NCBI GenBank assembly: GCA_037447655.1
Contig: JBBHKE010001050.1
Coordinates: forward strand, 35,001-99,000
Source: Zygnema cylindricum
Lineage: Eukaryota; Streptophyta; Zygnematophyceae; Zygnematales; Zygnemataceae
Length of the DNA stretch: 64,000 bases
Reading direction: 5' to 3'
Shown here: one piece after another, positions 23,837 through 33,599 of the stretch
Layout: each line of letters starts with the position of its first letter
Numbering within the stretch: position 1 is the stretch's first letter
The notes under the pieces: generated by a model
Database searches by the model: none
What the model was told of the DNA's origin: nothing
What the model saw: only the letters and a program-made list of their open reading frames with translations
Program-made: the position numbers and the translations under genes

Positions 23837-25187
23837 GAAACAAAAGTGCGAGTGGATTTGAATTTAAAACTGTAAATTGTATATATAACTGAAACCAAAT
23901 CTTCACCTTAAATTTTAACTGTAACGGAATCAGAAAATGAATTTGAAACAGAAAATTTCTTTAGTTTTTCAAAAATTGTCTAAAAAAGGGTTAAACATTC
24001 TTTCAATTCCGTTGAAACGTACCTCCAGTATAGCTCCTCCACCAATTATACCTCAGACGAAAATCTCACGATATCCGCCTCTTTCACCTTTATGTTGTCG
24101 TGATTTTCAAATGGTGGATGTAGTGCTTTTATACCTTGCGAGGTGGTGAAACAACGTCGCTCTGAAAATTTCCTCTCATTCCCTCCTGATGCACTTAAAG
24201 CCAACTTGTGCAAGACAACTTGTGTCAGAACGCAGAGTGGTGTCACTCGAAGGGGGAATAGGGCGCGAGGTGACAGTGGCAGTGAGTGAGAGCAGCAAGG
24301 GCGACTCCGCAGATTTTCCACCTTCGCAGACTTTTCACTTTCCGTGAAATGACACACCACCATCGAAACCCCTTCAAAAAAAAACCGTACAACGTGCATA
24401 CGGACAAAAACGAAATGCCTTGTACTTTTTTCAGTCGTCAAAAACCTTTTAAAAATTATCACACGTGGGAATATATTTTCCTATTGGTGTAAGCGGATTT
24501 ACTAAGCTTAAAATATATTGTCGATGTTGTTTATGAAAATTTTGAAGATGACGTGAATGTGGGTCGAAAAAACGCAAGACGACAAATTTTCGTACACCCT
24601 AAGTTCGAGAATGACGCAAATTGTACCTTATAAATTTGCGATTTATTCGTACGGTCGCAACTTAGGCAGTACGGCGCTAAGTTATAAAGGAAAACGACAG
24701 AAAAAGCCCGAACTTAGCCACATGGGGCCGCAGCCTAATTTTTGAAAAACATTCGGACAAATTTATATTTTTCCGTGAGTTTTGAGGTATTTTTTATTTA
24801 AACCGTCAGATTTGGACGACCGGATGGTCGCTGATCAAAGTAGCGATCTAAGAAGATCACATGAAAAGCCCATGACACAACTAACGATAGGACTTACGTC
24901 TGCGTTTTTTTTTTTTCAGGGTTTTTTTCCAGCGGAATGTCATCCTACGCCGTGTCAGTTCGCTAAGAAATTTCTTCCGGCGGCGTGCGCAATATTATAA
25001 TGAAACGTCAGACTCGTACGTTCGTACAAAAGTATGCACAACGCACACACATACAGTATGCCTACTCTACGCAAGTTTTGTGCCAACTTTTGTGCGCCTA
25101 CCAAAGGCCTACCATAAAAACGCTTACTTTTGAACTATGGTTCGAACAAAACAAACAACATCTTGTACTTTTAATACATTTGCCTTA

Positions 25188-25804
25188 GGGCGTCTCCATG
25201 TGCCTAAGTAAGGGTTTTCTTCAATCGTTTTCATGTAAAACTTAGAGCTGTACCGCGTAAGTTTCAACCGTACAAAAAAATAAAAAAAATAAAAGTACAT
25301 TTTGCGTCATCATCAAATTTAGGATGTACTACATGTTGTCGTCTTGTGTTCTTCAACCCACGGCCACGCCAAATAACGTCATCTTTAAAATTTTCTTTAA
25401 AACAGAAGGAAGATGTGTTTTAAAACAAAGATTCGAAAAAAAAAGTAAGAACACGTATTAGCACGTGTAATTTTTTTTCATAAAATTCAAAGGTATTCAA
25501 GCGACGACGAAAGGTACAGAATTCATTATTTTTTGTCCGTTTGCGTCCATCAAAGTACACAATTTGTTTTTTTTTGTCGCGTTTCGTTCAATACGAAATT
25601 TTCCATTCTATGAAATAGTGAGAAATCTCTGTGGGCACCCCATCAAGTCGCATAAGCTGCCTCTCTCACGGAACTTCGCAATTTTTCACCATTTGGTGCG
25701 TCATCATAGATTGTACACTGCTGGCAGCCGTCACAAGCATTGTCGACGTATACAATCGTCACACCCTTAAGTGACAACTTTGTTTTGTTCACATAGGGAC
25801 ACCC
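25188..25804 (+). mobile_element. Harbinger-like TIR element, about 617 bp
   Basis: The left end GGGCGTCTCCATGTG follows TTA. The right end CACATAGGGACACCC is its inverted partner. The interior shares GTAAAACTTAGAGCTGTACC and TTGTCGTCTTGTG with the other copies, and TATACAATCGTCACA with 20168-24735 and 49163-50055. The right flank is CAG, so the three-base duplication is not preserved here. Non-coding. Confidence 0.65.
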
Positions 25805-26015
25805 CAGATCCAGGTTCGCCGGATCTGAGACGCACCCTTACATAAGGCAAAAGCTGTAGAAACACGCAAGTTTTGCTATCACCCAAAACTGCCTGCCTAT
25901 GATATTCGTAACAGTTTTGTACAAACCAACCCGGTATTGACAGTTTGACGACAATGCCAGGCTGGGAAGTTCTGACAATTTTCATCCATTGCGGTTATCG
26001 AAATGTTATTCCATT

Positions 26016-26125
26016 TACACCGCAAATCGTAATTAGAGTAATGAAAAAATTAGAGTAAGAAAACAAAAAAAAACTAAAGCAATGAACTCTAATTTATGTG
26101 ATAGAACTTTTTCATAGAGGAAGTT
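26016..26125 (+). mobile_element. CACCGCG-family MITE, left half (split by element D)
   Basis: TACACCGCAAATCGTAATTA (then GAGTAATGAAAAAATTAGAG) matches the intact copy at 6436 through GTGATAGAACT. Homology stops where element D begins at 26126 and resumes at 47836. The two halves are therefore one target site separated by 21.7 kb. Confidence 0.85.
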
Positions 26126-27319
26126 TGTCGAGCGTGCTTGAGAAACATAAGAGAAGGGCCCACAACCAGATAGAGTTTGCATCGGAGTCTTGCAAATAAC
26201 CCCCCAAATGCGGATCTTTCCCATGATAGTGACAATGCCCATTTCAACCCCTATTCCTCCCGTAAGCATGCATGCAAAACACGGAGACAATCGGACAAGA
26301 AATAGAAATGAATGCGTGGGAAGGCAAAAATATATCCCCTCAATGATTTTCCACTGGAAGTCGAAACAAATGCTCCCTCAAAATCCATTGTTTTGATCAA
26401 AAGGTTTTGGGAGACTAATCCGAACAACACATTCGGAACCAAAAGAACTACCAAAAAGGAACACTTGAACTCCCACGCAGGAATATAGGAAAGAAATATA
26501 ATAGGCCGTTTCAGTTTTAACAATATCACCTTGCCCCTAGATAAAAGATAATAAAAGATAGAAATTAAAATGATAGCAAAGCGAGCTCAATATATCCCAA
26601 GAATTTAAAATGACCCAAAAGAGAAGGCAACCCCTCCCTATAGTACCGAAAATAGGTAAGATCCTCCTTCACCACGCGGTTTCCGCGACTCAAAATCGTT
26701 AGGACTCTTCTCAGTTTCAATAGCAAAAAGTCAAAATCGCCCAAACGATGGATAGTGCCAACTACATGTCCGAACTACGATCTCCACAGAAGACTATTAC
26801 AAAATTAAGATGGCAATAGAGTCAAAAATACACACAAGACAAAGATTCTCCAAAAGAAGGGATGCTTCGATTTTCTGAGGGTTTTATTAAGAGACAGTAC
26901 GGAAAAAGCAACCTGTCTCCTTCAGCCCCAAGTGTCTTATACATTGAAGTTTGTCCAATTCTAGGTTCAAATGTCAAAGTTATGCTATTAACCAATGAGC
27001 GGCAAGCAAATGTAATTGAACTGACATAAGACAAAATAATCCGTACTACACTCTAAGCAAAAAGTTATGCTTTTGACTTCGGCTAGATCCGCGGCCGGAA
27101 GTAATTATTCGTTCCACTATTTTAAGACAAAGTACTGATAAGGACACGAAAGTGCCAGACTTTGACCTAAGGTAATTAATGGACCAAAAGTCAGCAGAAC
27201 CTGAACTGAATTCCTATTGAGAGCTAACAACATAATCTCGACGACAATCCGAAAAGTTACGTGGCAATCCATAATGTACTCCCCACGAGGGCTGGCAGAA
27301 ACTAGTCCAATTTAAAGGA
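26126..27319 (-). repeat. Element D 3' LTR, inner part missing
   Basis: It aligns with 46491-47630. The part at about 26880-27308 is nearly identical by eye to 47195-47619, while the outer 200 bp align only patchily. The last about 205 bp of the LTR (present at 47631-47835) are lost at the junction with element A. Confidence 0.75.
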
Positions 27320-28200
27320 TGCGCCTTGAAGCAGTGTATGACTAAAGAATTGGTAATGTCTTACCTTGAAATGAAAAAGGGCTTCTCAAATCTGGTTTAG
27401 TGTACATGCTTTGTATGTTCAGCTAGATTTCACTGAAAAATCTATGAATTTAGATATTCAGGAGTTAGTATATTAGATCACTATCATGCTATGAAAAGGT
27501 TGTTTCTCTAGAGTACTAGTGCAGGTGGTGACTTTTCACCACCTCAGCATGCTATGTTATTGATGAGAACTTACCAGATGAATAGAAGGGAGCCAAAGAT
27601 AGGCTTAGAGATCTTCCAGAACGTCAGTGGAACATAGCGTTAGCAATCCAATTTATTTTGAGTGAAGAAGCTAACCAGATTTCACAAAGAGGTAATAATA
27701 ATAAGTCTCTTCAAGCATTAGCAAATCAGTTTTCTGATTATAATATTGGCAGTGGCAGTGGTAGAGGTAGTGGTCTTAGAAGGCCACCTTTATCATGCTA
27801 TTATTGTGATGAGAAATGCCATGTTTTCAGGCTTTGTCATGCATATAAGAGAGCGAAAGCCACAGTAAATTTTTGCTTTAGTTGGGATGAAAGCCAAGTT
27901 TTATCTCAGTCAGGTGGACATCCAACAGCATTTTCCAATGCACTTCAGGAGGAGGACGTGAGTAGCTTTCCCGACAACAATGAAAAGAAATACTTTGCGA
28001 TGGCACAAGCAACGGAAGGCGTGGAGGAAGACGAGTGGATAATGGACTCCGGTGCATCTGCTCACATGTGCCGCAATCGCCATCTGTTTGAAAGTATTCA
28101 ATCTATTTCACCCATCAAAATTTATAACATCGTCTGCCGTACGTCTAACAAAATCCAAAATCCAAGGGTAAAAACCCTCCCTATCTACATACATGCGTGA
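27320..28200 (+). pseudogene. Element A (copia): gag C-half and protease, decayed
   Basis: Frameshifted gag similar to element E (FSPPQHAMLLMRT against E's FSPYHQAMILLKR) leads into an open stretch from 27658. A zinc knuckle is visible as CYYCDEKCHVFRLC; the usual His is shifted, so the knuckle is damaged. It ends with the protease block WIMDSGASAHMC, where DSGA is the aspartic protease active site. The frame ends at TGA near 28198 in unrelated sequence. The gag start and 5' LTR are lost. It is closest to the E family rather than B/C/F. Confidence 0.75.
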
Positions 28201-28462
28201 ACCTACGTGGGTTCATGACTTTAAGGAATAAATGTACATTGAAACCTCGCCAACTCTACCTGAAATCACGCTTTGTCGCCAAACGATACTTGGTGTCTAT
28301 ACTCCAAGATCGCGGTACCTGTGCACGAAATGAACGGTATCGCACGAAAAACTTGAAAAGTGTGGGCATACGCACAAAACAAAACGGTACCACGAACGAA
28401 ATTAGAACTTGTTTTATTAGATGTGTACGCGCATCGCGTACACGTCAAACATAAATGAATCA

Positions 28463-28722
28463 CGATCGCACGTGCGACCAAAAATCATACACGCACGTCA
28501 AAATATTGTGCGGGCGTGAATGATATCGTGCGCGCGTGAGTGATATCATGCGCGCGCGCCGAATATCGGGCATGCGTGCACGATATCGTGAGCGTGGACA
28601 CAATATCGCGCGTGCGTACATCGTACTTTGCACGCATGCATAATATCGCGCGCGCGAGCACAATATCGTGTGTGCGTGCGTAATATCGTGCACGCATGCA
28701 GAATGTCATACGCGCCTGCGTC
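28463..28722. repeat. 20-bp minisatellite of CG/CA alternating units in element A
   Basis: Thirteen consecutive units of exactly 20 bp run from 28463. Most begin ATATCG(T/C)G followed by GC-rich alternating purine-pyrimidine, such as ATATCGTGCGCGCGTGAGTG, ATATCGCGCGCGCGAGCACA and ATATCGTGCACGCATGCAGA. The first two units and that at 28623 are degenerate. Sequence back to about 28300 has similar words. It occupies the place of the integrase and first RT codons of element A. It is not a CRISPR array, as there are no spacers. Confidence 0.9.
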
Positions 28723-28740
28723 TGATACCATGCGGCATGA

Positions 28741-29676
28741 CAAGGTGTTTAACTTAAAATTGAACCCATATAATACCATAGACATGTATAATGCTCGCTT
28801 GGTTGCTAAGGGATATAATGAAAAGAAAGGGATAGATTATGAAGAAAATTTTTCACCGGTTGTAATGTTTCCATCTGTTCGCATCTTACTTACATTTGAT
28901 GCCATAGAGGATTTTGACATCCACCAAATGGATGTGAAAATTGCCTTTTTGCATGGTGATTTAGATGAGGTCAATTATATGAAGTAGCCAAAGGGTTATG
29001 AGGAAGCAGAAAAATAAAATCTTGTGTGCAAACTTTTAAAATCTTTGTATGGCCTAAACCAGGTCCTAGGCAATGGAACAGAAAGTTAGAATAGTTCTTG
29101 ACAGGGTTAGGATTTACTAGAATTAGCTCAGATCATTCAGTATATGTGATGTGTAATAATCATGATGAAGTGATATTCATTATTGTGTATGTTGATGATT
29201 TGTTGTTAATTAGTACGAACAAAGAAAAAATTGTTAGAGTAAAACACACTCTTAATTCACAATTTGAAATAAAGGATTTGGGTGAGGTAAAATATATTAT
29301 TGGCATACAAGTTGAAAGAGATCGAGAAAAAAAAATCATTAGGCTAACTCAAAAAGAAGCGATAGGAAACATGTTGGAAAAATTTGGCTTGGCTAATGCC
29401 TAAGGCTGTGCAACTCCTATGGAATATAAGCAAAAAACTTGAAGGAATGGAGCATGAGTTTCGAGTCATAATATATCAGAACTCAGTGCAGAAGAGCAAA
29501 AAATTATCTCCCAAATACCCTACAGACAAGCTGTAGGAAGTATGATTTACTTCATGAATTGCACTAGGCCCGATATAGCTGCAGCTGTTAGTGTGTTGCA
29601 GCTGTTAGTGTGTTGAGCAGAAGTCTACAAAATCCACGAAGGAGAGACTAAGAGGCAACAAAAAAGGTCTTAAGAT
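28741..29676 (+). pseudogene. Element A (copia): reverse transcriptase and start of RNase H
   Basis: The RT begins directly after the minisatellite (VFNLKLNPYNTIDMYNARLV) and continues with GIDYEENFSPVV, HQMDVKIAFLHGDL, the catalytic YVDDLLL (at about 29188) and LTQKEAIGNMLEKFG. Stops lie at 28987 and 29401 and there are further frameshifts. A MNCTRPDIAAAV block marks the start of the RNase H connection. The frame is cut at 29677 by the 5' LTR of element B. It is a dead copy. Confidence 0.85.
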
Positions 29677-30735
29677 TGTAAAAATTAATGGTCCATTTTA
29701 AGTATTTTCTAGGTCAAAATAGAAATATAGAAAGAAGCCGAAGCAGTCTACCTCTAACTTCTTTCTCCAACTCTCAAACTTGTCGCAGTCACTGAGAAAT
29801 TGGAGAGGGAGCTAGAGCCATGGCTACCTAGGCTATCCACAGGTTTACTTGAAATTTATATTAGTTGAAGGGTTTATTTTATCTAAAAGGTATGTGCCGG
29901 CCACAGGATTTGATCCTTGTACCTACCGGCCGGCAGATGGTAGATAGCCGGTAGCCTTAGCCGTTAAGTCTAGGACTAGTGTTACATAGTATATAGTTTG
30001 ATATTTATTTAACTATGTATACGTATGATAAATCATTTAATTGTAATTCATTACGGGATACATAGATCCGGTAATGTGTAAAGTACGGATTACGGTACGG
30101 ACAGGAAATCAATACCGCGCATTTATTTATTAAGTGAAACGAATACCGCGCATGTATTTATTACGGCTACGATTAAATCCGAATTTAATTGGATGGCCGG
30201 AATTAGCGCCGAGATCGCGGAAGAAGATTTCGGCGGTTTGTGGCCATCGCCACATCGGATGACACGTGGCGAAATTACATTGGATCGTGGAATCTCCGGA
30301 GATTATGGCACCGAATCCGGATATGACATGTGTCGACATTTAGGCCATGTCGTACAATGTCCGTACATAAAGTACACCGGCAGCTGTACTTTTGCGTACG
30401 GAACTCAATTCTGATTGGTTCCGTACATCAGTAGATAGAGTTTGTGAGAGAGATAGGACTTAGAAAAATTAGAAGATAGGACCCTCTCTCCCAGAGAGCT
30501 TCTGTACAAAAGGTCAACTTTGACCCTCCATAACTTACTGCTCAGGGGAGCAAATTCAGAGATTCTTTTTGCTATCGACTGAGGGGAGTCTTGTCTTCAC
30601 AGGGGTGAAGTTGGTCAGCGTTTTTGTCTGCCAGGGTGGCAGTTATTTTTGCTTAAACACAAAGGGGTCAGGATTATCCTAAAGGTTTCTTGGAAGCTGT
30701 CCACTCTGAGGACTTATGGAGGTCTCAGAGTTACA
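29677..30735 (+). repeat. Element B 5' LTR
   Basis: Starts TGTAAAAATTAATGG and ends GAGTTACA, so the termini are TGTAA/TTACA. In U3 it carries an antisense tRNA-like module (29890-29975), then a GTAC cluster (about 30348-30427) and a G-box-like GACACGTGGC (30260-30269). An ATG lies 20 nt before the LTR end (30716), as in elements C and F. Confidence 0.85.
29890..29975 (-). other. Antisense tRNA-like module in B 5' LTR
   Basis: On the minus strand, CTTAACGGCTAAGGC (29968-29954) resembles a tRNA D-arm/A box. GGATCAAATCC (29916-29906) resembles the T-arm/B box. Spacing of about 45 nt is that of a tRNA gene. No acceptor stem can be closed, so this is not a tRNA gene. Confidence 0.65.
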
Positions 30736-31616
30736 GGAAACCGGTCATAAGCTATGGGGGGAGGGAGCAGAAAAATGAGAGCGACGAGTTCGAACCAAGG
30801 GCTCCCAAAGGTTTATGTCATTTTTGTAAGAAACCTGGGCACTATAATGCAAAGTGCACAAAGCTAACCGAGCTTCGGTTAAAGGAGGGGCAGACTAGTG
30901 GTACCTCGAGAGGAAAGAAAAAGGCCCTTGTCACACAGGTACTTGAGGCAGAATCCGATGACGAGGACGATGAGCTCCTTTTGGAAAAGGAGTTGGAGGC
31001 GAAAAATGAGGTTGAAATTCCACGAAGGAACAAATGTGCTTACGGTGGATTGAAAGGTGAAGCAGGCTGGATTATAGATTCAGGTGCCTCCATGCACATA
31101 TGTAAGGATAGGCACCTGTTCACTAAGATAAGAAAGATTCCCACTTTAGAGATAGAGTACGGGGATGGGAGGATAGTCACCACTACTCTTATAGGATCGG
31201 TAGATTTGAAAGTGTTAGTAGAAGGAAAGACATACATAGTAACATTCTCCGATGTATTGTTTATTCTGGAGCTGAACAAAAACCTTATCTCTACATCTGT
31301 ATTAGATGATAAGGGTTTTTTCACTAGCACTAAGGAAGGAGTCTTTACTGCAAGTTATGAGGAGGATGTCTATTTCATTGCTGAGAAAGGTAGCCATGGA
31401 ATGTTTAGGCTGATCTTAAGTAATGAAACGAATAAACTTTATTTTGCTGGTGTTCATGATATTATGATGTGGCATAAGAGGCTTGGGCATGTGAATCTAG
31501 ATAAGTTAAGAGAGAAGAAAAAGATGGGAGTGGTGGAAGGGATTAAATTCATTGAGAATGATGATATAAGTGATTTAGTGGGTGTGCTCAAGGTAAAGAT
31601 ATTTAATACGAACTAG
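30716..31616 (+). pseudogene. Element B gag remnant, protease and pre-integrase domain
   Basis: The gag ATG in the LTR (30716) is out of frame with the long ORF (30690-31616, entered in the LTR), which shows that most of gag was deleted just after the LTR. Visible in order: zinc knuckle CHFCKKPGHYNAKC, acidic linker, IPRRNKCAYGG, protease WIIDSGASMHIC, LISTSVLDDKGF, and the pre-integrase HKRLGHVNLDKL. After the damaged C-A-Q-G-K equivalent (about 31590) the sequence jumps to RNase H. The integrase core and RT, about 2.2 kb in element C, are missing. Confidence 0.85.
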
Positions 31617-32124
31617 GGATCTATGGTTGCATTTGGGTGGGGAGAACACTGACATCACTACTTGGAGTGATGCCAGTTATGGTGATGCTCCGATGAGGAG
31701 ATGCACTTCTGGATATGTATTATATGTGGGTGATGGGGCTTGCTGTTGGAGTAGCAAACAGCAAAAGGTTATTGCTCAGTCCACCATGGAGGCTGAGTAT
31801 ATGGCCTCTTGCTCTGCTGTAAAAGAATTGATGTGGGTCAAGTTTTTGCTTGGTGAGCTTGGTCACCTTAAGAGTGGTGTGCAGAAAATATTTTGTGATA
31901 ATCAGGCAGCAATCGCTATTTCTGCCAATCCTAAACATCATTTTAAAGCCAAACACATGGACATCAGACTCAGCTTTGTTAGAGAGAAAGTAGAAAACAA
32001 AATAATCAGTTTAGAGTACAGACCAGATAGTGAGATGGTAGCAGATATGATGACCAAACTTGTGCCTTCCCCTAAGCTAATTTTCTGCAGGGAGAAGTGT
32101 GGTCTGAAATTAAAGATTGACTAG
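31605..32124 (+). pseudogene. Element B RNase H
   Basis: A continuous frame follows the deletion junction. It reads DLWLHLGGENTDITTWSDAS, GYVLYVGDGACCWSSKQQKV, AQSTMEAEYMASCSAVKELM, FCDNQAAIAISANPKHHFKA and ends KCGLKLKID. This is the complete copia RNase H with its conserved acidic residues (D of WSDAS, E of EAEY, D of CDNQ). It is open for 165 codons from an internal ATG at 31627, but has no start of its own unless it is translated as a gag fusion. Confidence 0.85.
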
Positions 32125-32125
32125 A

Positions 32126-32137
32126 AAATAAGGGGAG
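32126..32137 (+). promoter_or_regulatory. Polypurine tract of element B
   Basis: AAATAAGGGGAG sits directly before the 3' LTR (TGTAGAAAC at 32138). It is the usual primer site for plus-strand cDNA synthesis. The same AAGGGGAG precedes the LTRs of C, F and the copy at 3640-4545. Confidence 0.85.
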
Positions 32138-32729
32138 TGTAGAAACTAATGGTTTTAAAGTATTTTCTAGGTCTGAAAAGAAATAAAGAAGCCGAGGCAG
32201 TCTACCTCTAACTTCTCTCTCCAACTCTCAAACTTGTCGCAGTCACTGAGAAATTGGAGAGGATGCTAGAGCCATGGCTACCTAGGCTATCCTGAGGTTT
32301 ACGGGAAATTTATATTAGTTAGGGTTTATTTATTTAAAAGGTATGTGCCGGCGGCAGGAATTGATCCTTGCACCTACCGGCCGGCAGACAGGAAATAGCC
32401 GGTAGCCTTAGCCGTTAAGTCTAGCCGTAGTATTACGTAGCATATAGTTTGATATTTATTTAAATGATTATACGTGCGATAAATCATTTAACTGAAATAG
32501 ATTACGGGATACATAGATCCAGTAATATATAAAGTACGGATTATGGTACGGACTGAAAATCAATACCGCGCATTTGTTTCGTAAGTGAAACAAATACCGC
32601 GCATGTATTTATTACGGCTACGATTACATCCAAATTTAATCGGACGGCCGCAATTAGCGCCAAGATCACGGAGGAAGATTTCGGCGGTTTGTGGCCATCG
32701 CCACATCGGATGACGCGTGGCGAAATTAC
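32138..32729 (+). repeat. Element B 3' LTR, first part
   Basis: Matches 29677-30273 of the 5' LTR. Element C is inserted after CGAAATTAC; the rest of the LTR continues at 41294. An antisense tRNA-like module lies at 32342-32430 (B-box GGATCAATTCC, A-box CTTAACGGCTAAGGC on the minus strand). Confidence 0.9.
32342..32430 (-). other. Antisense tRNA-like module in B 3' LTR
   Basis: Same module as at 29890-29975. The A-box (32419-32405) is unchanged and one base in the B-box (32367-32357) has changed. Confidence 0.6.
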
Positions 32730-32869
32730 TGTTGAAAAGAGGTAATTAATAGTTCACTTCCCTATTTAGTTTTGTTTTAAAGAAAGAGAGTAAGGATCAA
32801 AGGCGCGCCATGGCTGCCGCCATATTTAGAAAGTGGCAGTTTTTGCAGTTAAGGGTATTTTGGCTAAAA

Positions 32870-32945
32870 TGATGCCTAGGTCTAGGTTTGAACCCGTGAC
32901 CTCTAGATTCTTTGTAGCCTAACGCCTTAACCATTAAGGCGTTAC
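32870..32945 (-). other. Antisense tRNA-like module in C LTR1
   Basis: Minus strand: TGGTTAAGGCG (32933-32923) equals the A-box found in Ser/Leu tRNAs. GGGTTCAAACC (32895-32885) is a near-perfect B-box. The 27 bases between the boxes are similar to a tRNA body. It is about 140-215 nt from the LTR start. Confidence 0.75.
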
Positions 32946-33235
32946 GAAACGATACACGTGACGGGTTTCATAAATATATAAACATTAACGAAACAGCTAA
33001 TTAACAGCAGACTAACCAAAAGGAGCAATTTCTGCATGTACGCGAATCTGAACCGTGTAAAATATGTTTTGATCGGACGGTCGGCATTATAGCCGCCACG
33101 CGAAGTGAGCCTTTTGGCGGCATACGGATATAGCGTCACGGGGTGCCACGTGGCGCCACATTATTTGATACCAAAGAAGATGGGAGGAGGAACCATGGCT
33201 TCCGATATGACAGGTGTCACCTTGTAGACCTTGTC

Positions 33236-33283
33236 GTACAATGGTTGTACAATAAGTACATCGCTCATTGTACTTTCTTGTAC
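33236..33283. promoter_or_regulatory. GTAC cluster in C LTR1
   Basis: Five GTAC words lie in 48 bp (33236, 33247, 33256, 33270, 33280). Comparable clusters lie at the same place in LTR2, LTR3 and the LTRs of B, F and the solo copy. GTAC is the core recognised by plant SBP-domain factors. The regulatory role is inferred. Confidence 0.55.
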
Positions 33284-33599
33284 TTTATAGTGTTTCTATT
33301 GGACTAGGGTTTAATAGTAGGTAGTCGTGAGTAGGCAGACCGAGACTTAGTAATATTTAGGTACCTCTCTCTCTAAGAGAGCTTGTAACTATAAAGGTCA
33401 TCTTTGACCAGCCATAACTTACTGCTCGGGTGAGCAAATTCAGTGATTCTTTTTGCGTTTGACTCAGGGGAGTCTTGTCCTCACAAGGGTGAGAGTGGTT
33501 AGAATATTTGTGTGCCTGGGCGGCGCTTATTCAGCGGGAAAGTAGAAGGGGCAAATATTATCCTAGAGGCTTTACATAGGCTGCTCATTCTGTGGGTCA

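Larger units (their letters stand above)
20168..24735 (-). mobile_element. Harbinger-like TIR element, 4.6 kb, non-autonomous
   Basis: Ends are GGCTGCGGCCCCATGTA and its inverted copy TGGGGCCGCAGCC, flanked on both sides by TAA (20165-20167 and 24736-24738). That is the three-base target duplication expected of PIF/Harbinger. Sequence inside the right end (GACGACAAATTTTCGTACAC, GGCAGTACGGCGCTAAGTTA) is shared, inverted, with the copies at 1971, 25188 and 49163, so this copy points to the minus strand. No DDE nuclease or MYB-like ORF is visible. A GC-rich 20440-20690 segment and low-complexity DNA fill the interior, probably with later insertions. Confidence 0.65.
20018..25145. mobile_element. 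Outer TIR pair enclosing a Harbinger-like element
   Basis: The 22-bp sequence starting TGTTCGAACCATAGTTCAAA at 20018 recurs as a perfect inverted copy, ending GAACTATGGTTCGAACA at about 25145. Between the two repeats and the inner element, both sides carry GTA-rich DNA with no coding. I infer a second, older TIR element into which the element at 20168-24735 jumped. The target duplication and superfamily of the outer element are not clear. Confidence 0.5.

Noticed and set aside
24046-24462. 138-codon minus-strand ORF
   Set aside because: No domain is recognisable, and part of it overlaps the shared terminal region of the Harbinger-like family.
28463-28722. CRISPR-like array
   Set aside because: Units are contiguous 20-mers without distinct spacers, and the context is a eukaryotic retroelement.
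28460-28785. Overlapping His/Ala/Arg/Ile-rich ORFs on the minus strand
   Set aside because: They are translations of the 20-bp minisatellite in all three frames, so the apparent 20-residue periodicity is an artefact of the repeat.
32870-32945. Functional tRNA gene
   Set aside because: The A- and B-boxes are good, but no seven-base acceptor stem or proper anticodon arm can be formed, and the module recurs in every LTR. Kept as a tRNA-like module only.
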